A stretch of DNA of 64,000 nucleotides from the NCBI RefSeq assembly GCF_001949145.1, contig NW_019091537.1, positions 386,647 through 450,646 on the forward strand, read 5' to 3'. The stretch is from Acanthaster planci. Taxonomy: Eukaryota > Echinodermata > Asteroidea > Valvatida > Acanthasteridae. Below the pieces are notes generated by a model. It had not been told where the DNA came from. It saw nothing but the letters and a program-made list of their open reading frames with translations, and searched no databases. The translations under genes were made by a program, and so were the position numbers. Of the stretch, positions 1 to 9,500 are shown one piece after another; position 1 is the first letter of the stretch; each line of letters starts with the position of its first letter.

Positions 1-178
1 CAAACACCCCAACACCCCAACAAACAAACAAACAAACAAACAAACAAACAAACAAACAAACAAACAAACAAACAAACAAACAAACAAACAAACAAACAAA
101 CAAACAAACAAACAAACAAACAAACACCCCAACAAACAAACAAACAAACAAACAAACAACCCAACAAACAAATAAACA
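1..178. repeat. (CAAA)n microsatellite
   Basis: Nearly pure CAAA tetramers, with a few CACCCC interruptions near the start and around 125-165. It lies in the intron just before the Death-domain exon that starts at 216. It is length-unstable sequence with no coding content. Confidence 0.95.
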
Positions 179-215
179 AGAAAGGTAAAGATGAGCCATT
201 GTTTATCTTTCTTAG

Positions 216-701
216 GCCACTGAAGAGCGAATCAGGGAAATTTGTCGGCAGCAGATACTGGAACAGCTACGAGGCCCTTCTTGCTCCGAGACCAGACTGC
301 TGGATGAAGATATCATGAACAAGCTCTGCAGCCTTCTGGATGATATCAGTCCAATTGGGCGCGACTGGCGCATGCTGCCAGAGAACCTTACCGGCCTGAA
401 GAGCAAAGGTCACAGCTGGGTAGAAAGCATCGAAATACGGACCGCGAGCTGGCCGTTTAGAAGTCCCACTGAGTTCGTTCTCGATGCGTTCTTTGCAGCG
501 TCGAGGGAAAGCAAGATCGGGGAAAGATGCACTCTGGAGGAACTGAAAAAAGGTCTCCTCAGCCTGAGCCGGTTGGATATCCACTTTGCCATCCAAGCTA
601 TCACTGACAAGTTAAAACAAGGCAAGCATGGTATTGATTATAGACAACGAATAGAGAGTGGCTATGTAAGTGGTTCGCATCCTGACAGTGATGATCTGTA
701 G
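216..701 (+). CDS. Terminal Death-domain exon of a ZU5-UPA-Death (UNC5-like) gene, 5' part off the left edge
   Basis: This is the last coding exon, 161 codons plus stop. The acceptor is the TTTCTTAG ending at 215, and reading is phase 0, exactly as in the terminal exons of the two related genes downstream. After a helical lead-in (residues 1-30) comes a death fold (about 35-135). Shared family signatures are DxxxNKLCSLLD, DWRMLPENL, then SPTEFVLDAFFAASRESK and a LEELKKGLLSL helix. UNC5/UNC5CL death domains carry the same order of motifs (LDxP, W, SPTxxxLDxWxA). Death domains form homotypic complexes in apoptosis and NF-kB-type signalling; the partner here is unknown. The tail IESGYVSGSHPDSDDL matches the tail of gene 2. 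ZU5 and UPA exons are inferred to lie left of the window. Confidence 0.8.
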   Translation, partial: ATEERIREICRQQILEQLRGPSCSETRLLDEDIMNKLCSLLDDISPIGRDWRMLPENLTGLKSKGHSWVESIEIRTASWPFRSPTEFVLDAFFAASRESKIGERCTLEELKKGLLSLSRLDIHFAIQAITDKLKQGKHGIDYRQRIESGYVSGSHPDSDDL

Positions 702-950
702 ATTTAGGAAGCCATGTCTTAGGTCTTTGATTTAAACCGAGTGTGTCCAATCAGGTTGTAAATATTTAGAGAGATTGATAGAATGTTGCTTAATTTAATA
801 TCCGTCAGACGACGTTTTTCTCTTTGTAAAACGATCCGACTTGTTTGATAAAAGGGCTTAAAAATTAAAAACAAAACACTGTTAGGGCTAGATAAAATGC
901 ACAGCGTGAATTTCTCTGAATCTACTGTTGCATCAATTAAAGCATAGAAA

Positions 951-956
951 AATAAA
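951..956 (+). other. Candidate polyadenylation signal of the first Death-domain gene
   Basis: AATAAA lies 250 bases after the stop codon at 701, within A+T-rich DNA. It is the first canonical hexamer I found downstream on this strand. The assignment rests on position only. Confidence 0.4.
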
Positions 957-2563
957 CACGCTGCGATAGGTTTCGGATGCAATTATAAGTAACTTGCAAT
1001 TGTAAATTCATGCGTGAGCTAAACCTCGGATTTGGCTTTATAACCATAGCTTAAATGTTAGAAATGAAGACATATTCTTCTAAAGAGTGTAGACGTACTG
1101 TGAGGTTGGGCTAGAAAAGGTGTCACTATGAACGAATACAGAAGCCGTTTTATTGGCAACGGAAACGGTTCGACCTACTGTGGCTCCGTTTTCAACTAGA
1201 GAGGTTCGCTATGTCTACTCAACATCACACATGTACTGTTTCCATAATTTATAGTCCCTTTGCACATTACGTCAACGTTTTATGGGGAGCCTTACATCTA
1301 GCTTTTGAAGGAAAATGGCTTTCGAGAAAATAGCCCAAAACGTTTCTCCTCTTTCGACACTGCTAAACCAATAAGTTTTTGCAGTAGAAAAACCTGACAT
1401 GATTATTTGAGAGCTAAACTTTTGCACAAACCAAGTGATCAAAAAGAATACAGTGATTAATTAGCCGAAATCAATCGCCGGAAGTAAAGATCAGCGTCCG
1501 TTCTTGAAATCGATACTCTACGACGAAGTGAAATCTGTCTGTCAGTATTGGTAATTTGGAAATGCCGCAAATTCTGCTTTGCATTTAATTTAGAATCTAC
1601 GGTTTTGATGTATTTTTCCTTATACACGTATACTGTCTTGCAAACAACATTTAATTAATGTGATTTTAATATAATAGACAAGTTAATTATACTCTGGAAA
1701 CATTCGCGGTCCCAGTCTTTTGATCGTTGGTTCGTCGATTCAATGTGACATAATTATTCGCACAAACACACCGCGGAGCGGCACCGCAGATATAACCCAC
1801 TGTGAATAATGACTACTCTTGACGAGTGGTGCGGTAAAACTGAAATCTAGATGATCCATGAAGCAGTCTATTTCTCTCGAGGTTCGTGAGCGAATGGACC
1901 GGAAAACAACCATTGATCAACAAATAACGACTGCTTATGAGTGCAATTGTAAGAATCATTTCAGGAAGTGACAGGGCGGAGTCAAACCGTTCAAATCGAA
2001 CATTTTATCAGTCATCAAGTTAAAGATCTTTAACATCGCACAAGTGTAAAAAATTCATAATTTGTTTTATACAGTACCTGCATAAACTCTCTTCTGTTAG
2101 GAGAACAAATAGGTCTGTCATTTTTCGGAACAGATTCGTGTCCGAAGCGATACCTCTCTGTAGTATCGTGCAATCTTAGATTATTTTCTGTACCTACTTT
2201 ATTTTCCTCTTCCTTACTAGAAATGAAATATATAAAATTCGGGCGGGAACTAGTCAAGTAAAATGAAGTTCTATTCAACGGGTATCGTGAATATCGACCT
2301 TATGCGTTAACTTAGGTGGTTCAGAGGCAATTCTTTGTTAGTTTAATGTAATTACAATGAATACACAAAAGGTTTACCCGAGCCTATCCCAGAGGAAGAA
2401 CGAAAAACCCTCTAACGAGTCGTCATACCCCCATATGGTCCATAACAAACAATTTCAGGACATGTTATTAACTATCCACCAATCAGATGACTGGGATTTA
2501 TGAAGGTATTGTATAACTTTCTGTGAGTGTGGTATGGGTGTCTCTTTTTACTCGTGGGTCTTT
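957..2563. other. Intergenic, nothing recognised
   Basis: A+T-rich DNA with only short random reading frames on both strands. No domain, splice-bounded exon, structural RNA or obvious repeat was seen. Confidence 0.6.
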
Positions 2564-2926
2564 TTCAATCAATTTACCCTGGACTTGCAAAATTGGTTGT
2601 TGGTGTTTGCTTAGTACGTTATCATCGAGTCACTTCACGAGTAAGCTGCAGCTGTTCGCTCTATAATTTGGATCTTACCATGGTGGAGCGACAGGAGTTC
2701 AGTGGTCAACTTTTGAAGATAATCCATTGAAGCGACTAATTCAAGGGCCAAGATAAGTCTCCTGATGTTACAAAAGAAAACGTGGTAAGTCCCTTTTTAC
2801 CAATGTTAAGCAGTTATTGAAGGGGCGAAGGGAGCTAAATGCTTCATGGATTTCTGAATTACCTGGTTTGATGAGTCGCTGTTCTTTCACCTTTTTAATT
2901 CGTGTACTATTTTTATTAAGAGTCTG
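2564..2926 (+). repeat. 363-bp direct repeat, copy 1
   Basis: Begins TTCAATCAATTTACCCTGG and ends TATTTTTATTAAGAGTCTG. It is almost identical, at a constant offset of 2511 bases, to 5075-5437. The short reading frame inside both copies is not convincing as a gene. It is either a dispersed repeat or a local duplication. Confidence 0.9.
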
Positions 2927-3732
2927 CCCGCGGAAGCACAATGGGAAACGGAAATGTTTACAAAATTGATTCCAGCCAGAGTTTTTTTTTCTGTGAACTG
3001 AGTTAGGAATTTACTGCTGGATAAATTGAACTACCTGTATTAAATCCAGAAGAATACTTGTTGAAATAAAGAAGTAAAGTTTACTCTCAATAACTGATTT
3101 TACAAATTACTAAATGAGAGCAAATCACTGTGCTGTCGTTGCAACTTTCAGTCCGTGGTGTATCTCTATGAATAGACGGTGAATCTTTCTGGGAAAAGTT
3201 CGTTGCATTGTATCTTCTGCGATTGTGATAAGTCGTGCACACAAGTGAGCTTGTTTAGAGAAGAATTTCAGGCAAAGAAAATTAGGACTACACAGCTGAA
3301 TAAACTCAGATGAAGACGAAAATTAAGGCTAAAATAAAGGCAGTCCATTTGGGCGTACTACTGGCGAAATCCCGTTTACTCTTCGAATCATAAAAGAAGA
3401 CGGGTTTGGAAATGGTCACCCATCAAAATGATCAAGTGAACGTGAGGTTGAAAGAACAACACAGTTGGGAAGTTCCCTTAAAAGGTTGAATTTAATAATT
3501 ATCCATTTTTTTCTTTGTGAAAGTTGATAGCATTTACCACAAGAGAGCGACAAGTCTTTTATGTTGAAAGTTCATTACCACGAGCTGAACATGAAGAGAG
3601 GATGGGTTTTCCCACAATTGCGAAATTGCCTACATACATGTAATAAGGCACCGAAGTAAAGCGAGATATATATAGTTATTACTGTTAGAGCAGTTAATTG
3701 TCTAACTTTCGTTTTAACACTTGTTTTCCTGT

Positions 3733-4031
3733 TGTGACGATTCGCAAAACAATACCTTTACCTTATTTCTGATCGCTGCGATCCGCAAAAGGATTTAGCT
3801 TTTCTCAACACAAAGCATGGTTTCCGATCGCCGCGCCGCGAAATTAATAACATAATAACATCAACAGTAACTTCTGACTTTCCGGTCGTTGCGATCCGCA
3901 AATCAGTCACATATACATGACCACTGTTATTATTCAACATCTTCCAGTCGCAGCGATCCGCGAAGGCTTCATTCCATGAGGAGTTCCAAGTCATACACCA
4001 TTTTTGTCTCCGGTTGTTGAGACCTGCGAAA
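3733..4031. repeat. Six-fold spaced repeat with CGATCCGCRAA core
   Basis: A core resembling GTTGCGATCCGCAAA occurs near 3735, 3777, 3832, 3888, 3949 and 4014, more diverged at both ends. The copies are separated by unrelated A+T-rich DNA, and after the first two the period is about 55-66 bases. A minus-strand frame (4048-3758) is open through the array, but its sequence matches nothing I recognise. The window is animal DNA and the cores vary, so it is not a CRISPR array. A degenerate minisatellite or the inside of a non-autonomous transposon would fit. Confidence 0.6.
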
Positions 4032-4159
4032 CACCATTTCAAAACCATCGACGCCTGCCTTTCAGCATTACTCGTGCCACAGAATGAAAAACTTCATTGA
4101 GCGCGCAACTGTTATATAAGCTCCACTCAATACTGCATGCTAAATTATAAGCACGTAAT

Positions 4160-4296
4160 AGTGCACCTCCAAGAGTGTGCAAAGCAGTGGCCAATCACAA
4201 TGCGCGAAATTTGTTGACCCTTTCCAAACACGCATTGGGTCAACAGTAATGCGTAATGTGATTGGCCAACGCGTTACAAACTCTTGAAGGCACACT
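4160..4296. repeat. Palindromic MITE family, copy 1
   Basis: An imperfect palindrome of about 137 bp. Left arm: CCAAGAGTGTGCAAAG, then GGCCAATCACAATGCGCGAA. Right arm: ATGTGATTGGCCAACGCG, then CAAACTCTTGAAGG. The centre is CCCTTTCCAAACACGCATTGGG. Related copies lie at 29373-29489 and 63780-63904. No coding capacity, typical of a foldback MITE. Confidence 0.8.
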
Positions 4297-5074
4297 CTGC
4301 TGAATCGCTGTGGGCTTAATTGAATACTCTTGGTATTATCAGACTGATACCACCTACGGGCACAGTTATTGTAACGATTCTAGCGAAAGAAGACACCTTG
4401 ATTTAATCTCTCATGTCTTCCTGTCCATAAATATTGTAAAGTGAAGGCTCCAGAGCCCGTAAAACCAAACCTCTTAAATAGGTCCCATCCGCTTCTCAGT
4501 GCGAACGGTTATAACTTAAGCCTTTTTCATTTTTGTCTTTTATTTTGTATTTCTCTTTCCATATATATACTGCAGTTTTGTTTAGTGATAAAGAACGTTT
4601 CTAAACACTATCTTGCTGTCAATTTATAACCATATACATGTAGCTTGTTGATAAATATGGACGCACACTGTTCACAGTCTAAACACGTTAAAGTAAACAA
4701 GATAGTGTTTAATCGCTTAATACAGATTATAAAGTGTACATGAGGTGGTAATCAATACTCTAATATTCGAATAGCTTATAAATAAAACAGCTCAGTTGAG
4801 TGGACGAAGAACAATCAACAATGTTCCTTTCCGGGTTGGTAGCAATGTCCCCCACCCCCGCGATTAACCAACTTCCAGCACTCACATGGAAATACATGTA
4901 TGACGACGAACGTGCTGTGCCCGAGTATTACGAAGGATCTATTAATACGCTTTGCGTCACCTTCTGCATTGCTGCACCTATGCGGAAAAGTACCCCCACG
5001 AGTCACATGCATTGGTTCAGAACTAAAATCACCCCGCTCCACATTGGCCCGCAATACGTCTCTAGACATACCAC

Positions 5075-5437
5075 TTCAATCAATTTACCCTGGACTTGCA
5101 AAATTGGTTGTTGGTGTTTGCTTAGTACGTTATCATCGAGTCACTTCACGAGTAAGCTGCAGCTGTTCGCTCCATAATTTGGATCTTACCATGGTAGAGC
5201 GACAGGAGTTCAGTGGTCAACTTTTGAAGATAATCCATTGAAGCGACTAATTCAAGGGCCAAGATAAGTCTCCCGATGTTACAAAAGAAAACGTGGTAAG
5301 TCACTTTTTACCAATGTTAAGCAGTTATTGAAGGGGCGAAGGGAGCTAAATGCTTCATGGATTTCTGAATTACCTGGTTTGACGGGTCGATGTTCTTTCA
5401 CCTTTTTAATTCGTGTACTATTTTTATTAAGAGTCTG
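5075..5437 (+). repeat. 363-bp direct repeat, copy 2
   Basis: Second copy of 2564-2926, with only scattered substitutions. It stops four bases before the single N at 5441. The upstream flank differs from that of copy 1. Confidence 0.9.
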
Positions 5438-5440
5438 ACC

Positions 5441-5441
5441 N
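5441..5441. other. Single undetermined base (assembly join)
   Basis: A lone N directly after the second 363-bp repeat copy. This placement suggests that the assembler joined sequences here. Confidence 0.9.
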
Positions 5442-5586
5442 AATACCTTAATTTTTCGTTTCGCTAATTAAGGTTTTGCTCCCTTTTAGTTTTTATGCTA
5501 GTTCAAATTTGCTTTTTCAGTGTCAGAGTTGTAATAACTCAAGTCAGCGACTCAACTGGAGTCTGACTCTCGTCACATTTTTTAAG

Positions 5587-5645
5587 CACTCGACTCGACT
5601 CGACTCAAGTCACTTTGAGCAAATGACTCGACTCGAATCGAATCC
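5587..5645. repeat. (GACTC)n-like pentamer microsatellite
   Basis: Runs of CGACT/CGAAT pentamers (ACTCGACTCGACTCGACTCA and ACTCGACTCGAATCGAATC) with a short interruption between them. Confidence 0.75.
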
Positions 5646-6299
5646 CTCATCAGAAGACCCGAATGGTCTGCATGTAGTTAATAAGCCCTGAATCCCCCAA
5701 AATAAAAGCAAAATTACAGAAATGAATGACTTGTTACAACTCTGGTTCATAGGCAAATCTTTGATGGCAATCCAGAGAGCAACTTTAATGCTGCATCGAT
5801 TTCGCCAGAAACCTGCTGGATATATTCTGCTATCCTGAAATTCCTTTTCTTTGGGGATTTATTCTTGTGAAAGGACACGGCAATTAGCCGACGAACAACC
5901 CTTCTAAGAAATTTTTTTAATGAGCAAAGTTTGGGTTTACAATATGAATAGTAAACGCAACGAAAACTGAAGTCTTTCCCATTGACGTCACACCAACAGT
6001 GCCATCGGTTGTCTAGACAAGCTTGGACAATTTCAAATGTTTAAAAGGGCATTTAAAAAAATACATTTAACATCTTTGAAAGGATGTCACATTGTTTTCA
6101 CACATTGAAAACGGTATAAAAATTGAAAAAGTGTGTCTTAGAACATTTCATCACATGGATACTGTGAAAGTTACTGTTGTGCCTGCATAAAAATGTTCAA
6201 TAGTTTGATATCTGTGTCAGGTCACTTGAAGTGAATTTTACAATGGCCCAGAGGCTCAGGTTTCTATTTTGATGAAGCTAAACGTGAGTGTCTCTGCTA

Positions 6300-6520
6300 C
6301 CAAGTGTCGTAACGACCGGGGGGATCATGGATGGCACGTGCCCCACCCAGCGGATGCCTGTGCCCCCATGAGCTCCCCCTCCCATTTCAAATCTACCAAT
6401 GATCTCTGTTGAGTAATAAATAGCTTTGCAGCTGCAACTTATTTTCTTGTGATGCCCCCTTGAAAAAGTGTGTGCACCCCTGGGTGCCTCCCCGGACATT
6501 CAGGCCTAGTTACGCCACTG
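6300..6520. repeat. Dispersed repeat ending in CTAGTTACGCCACTG, copy 1
   Basis: A G/C-skewed segment rich in GTGCCCCC-like runs, ending AGGCCTAGTTACGCCACTG. A related element at 54422-54625 starts CAGTGGCATAGCTAGG and ends GGCTACACCACTG, so the family seems to have inverted CAGTGGCGTARCTAG ends. It sits about 75 bases upstream of the first coding exon of gene 2. Confidence 0.5.
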
Positions 6521-6540
6521 TTGAAGATGATTGATGATAT

Positions 6541-6594
6541 TCGTTTTTTCTCTTTTTCCTTCCTTAAACAAATTTTACTAGACCAACAGCGAAG
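6541..6594 (+). other. 3' splice site and short 5' UTR of the doubled ZU5-Death gene
   Basis: A strong pyrimidine tract (TTTTTTCTCTTTTTCCTTCC) is followed by TTTTACTAG ending at 6581. Thirteen untranslated bases then precede the ATG at 6595. This implies at least one upstream non-coding exon, which I could not locate. Confidence 0.55.
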
Positions 6595-9500
6595 ATGAAT
6601 GAGGAGATCAGTAACCGTCCACCAACCAATGAGGATTTTGTATTACTGCCGGGCGAAGTTATGTACCGTGAGAGTAGTTTAGATGTTCCGAGGGATGCCA
6701 GCAACGCAGACAGAACAGCCTGGAAGCATCTTAGAGGCCAGACTTTGAACACGTCGACGGCTTCCGGAAATCCCAAAGATATCACAAGAGGGCGAAACAG
6801 CAAGATTACAGCAAGTCTAGAAATGGGGCCTGATGGTGCAGGACAACAATTGGTCGATAGAAACAGTGCTGATAGTGGTATTAGCAACGGAGTAGGAGCA
6901 CTGTGCAGGTCCTTAAGTTATGACACTTTCGTTAACTTAAACAAATCCTCACGGGCAACACTTAGAAGGCACACTACACCTGATCTTGTTATTGAACGCA
7001 CTGATACTGGTCAGGCAATGTCCAGTGTTCAAAACAAAGAGGGACACCTGAGGGAAGATGATCATCTCCCAAATGAGATACAATCTCAGAACGCAACTGG
7101 AACCGTTCACAAACGGGAAACGGGGGCCAGAAGGATACGCTCGACCACGATGCGCTTCTTTCGAAGTCTCTGCATCTGTATTCAACGGAGGAGAGAGATG
7201 CCGGGCAGCAAGCCCAGTGAGAATCACGGATTTGTACCGGATGGGTCACATTCCTCGTCTTCAGAAGGCAGGTTAATTGCTCGACATGCATCTCTTGGTG
7301 AAGCAACTGCCGACAGTCTCTGCACGGAGGGCATTCCTGACCATGCGGTTCCATCTACACAATCACCTCAAAATCTCAAATGGTCAGTATTTGAAAGCAT
7401 TGGAATTTCGTTGGATGAGAGCACTTTCATTAAACTGTTCGATAGAGCATGTCAAAAGGCTAAAGAGATGGACTACGACGTAGTCGGTCGCGTTGTTCAG
7501 ATCGCCAACTTTGCTGCCGCTATGCTGGATAGTCGTGGTGGATTTCTGTCTGTTGATGCACTGGATGTTCATCTCTTCATTCCACCCGGTGCCATACCCG
7601 CTAATGGACGACCACAGAGAGTCTACATATATGTTCAAGGAAGCTTGACCAGCGGTTGCAATTATCTCACACCTTACGTTCTCTGTGGCCCATCGGAGGT
7701 TGACTTCGTGAAGGACGTCATTCTGACGTTGCCACATTGTGCGAAAGTTGACCCCTACAACGAGTTCACCTGTGTAAGAGTGTCCACAAGCGGACTTTCT
7801 ACAATCCGAGGTGGAAACGAAGGAGCTGTGTGTCTGCAGAGCAAATCTTTCACTATCATGACGAATCATTTTTGTGGATTTGCCGTATTTGGGCCCATTG
7901 AAGCCAAGTTTATGCTGGCCTGTATCTTTATCAAGGACAACAAAGATGAGGTGCAAATTCGGGTTCGACTTTTTGATGACACAAAAGCGAATTTACAGGT
8001 TAGTAGTAACGGTTAAGGTCAACATGGCAAGCAAAATTTAGACATTTCTGTGAGGTGTTATTGAATAGTTTGAGAGTTTGATCTCTACAAGATGTAAGTC
8101 TTTATTTCTGTAATAAAAGCATTTTCTTTCATGGTTGTTATTTTGTTTAAATGGCGCTTTCAGTCACTTAGGCTATTTTCGGCAATAACTTTACGGTTAT
8201 TACACTACAGAGTTAGGAAGAAGGTCCAGTTTTAGAGGCAAGAGGTTCTTTGAAGGTTATTGGGGGCCAATTATTTATTTATTAGGCATGTTGGCCAGAC
8301 TCACTTTCACTACTTGAAGTGGACTTTTGACGTGAACAAGCCTTTGTTGATTAACTCATTAATCAACAGATTTTAACACATAAGCACCTGTTCTTGCAGG
8401 AAGTTGCTTATAGAGAAATGAAGAATGGTTTCACTTTGGCAAACACGACGAAGCGAATGGAGGTACGACGCACGGGAAGCGACGTGCTGGTTACTTTGAA
8501 CACTGACCCGAATTCTTGGGAATGTACCAGCCAAGAGGTAAAAATATCAAAGCTAAAAGGTCAATTTTGTTTGACAATCTATCAACATTTTGTCTATTCT
8601 GGAAGGGGCCCAAATAAAACCAAGCCTAAATATGACTCGAAGTTATTTTGCGGCCAAATTTTCATCGCATCTATCAACAAAACTTCTCTGAGCTAGTCTG
8701 AGTTGAATATTCCTACTACATGTATGTGCATTCTTACAGTGCCAGACCTTTCAACATTCGTCCCTTTGGCGAGAGAGCAGTCAAGACATCGTGCCAGTGT
8801 TCCAATCGAAACTGTTCTCTGCCAGATGCTGCAAGACTGGACTACCGTTTACAGCCAACATGAAAGTGTGTCAAAAAGGCAACGAAACTAGTGGTGTGGA
8901 ATTTGTTCTCGAGAGGCTCCCGACTAGAGTGAAGACAGGCTCCTCAACACACGTAGGGAATCACTCCACATGAAAATTAGAGGAACCAAAGATTCCTTAC
9001 ATCTTCATTGCCCTATGAAATAGCTGGGATGGAATCGTTTTCAGTTTTCTCGAAAATCGTCGCAATGCATTTTATTGTACCCAACCTTCAGGGTTTTTTT
9101 TACAGTAATTTCTAATTTTGACATCAACGATTGGGCACACTGTTCTAGCGAGATGTCCATTTTCCCGAAAGCTAAAGTATTTTTTTCTTATGAACCACAG
9201 CAAAAACATGTGGCAAATTGAATTTCAACCTCATCAGCTGTGCCTACAATGAATGTTGTCAAGTTACGTGCACGCAAACAGAGTAACAGCTGAGATATTT
9301 CAGGGCAGATTCTACCCCCAGCTGTCTTAAAAATGGCTCTTTGACGGTTAGTTACGATCGTTCCTCGTATAACCCCAATGTATCTAGCATGACATGATGA
9401 GTGACTTTAATCAATCGTTCTACGTATCTTCCTTCTGATGCAGAGTCTCGAAAAACAGGAACAGCATGCGGGCCATGTGATGTTGGAGCAGATGAAGTCT

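Noticed and set aside
3733-4031. CRISPR array
   Set aside because: Cores are short, variable and unequally spaced, and the window is animal nuclear DNA with no cas genes.
4900-5241. 113-codon plus-strand frame, shared in part with 2527-2730
   Set aside because: It follows the repeated DNA, has no domain features and does not continue in the same way outside the repeat.
7384-7956. 190-codon minus-strand open frame
   Set aside because: It is the antisense shadow of the ZU5 exon, which carries clear domain motifs on the plus strand.
8400-8952. Gene 2 as two separate ZU5-UPA-Death genes
   Set aside because: No stop or new start separates the modules; exon 9444-10640 contains both a Death and a ZU5 domain and its borders are in phase with both neighbours.
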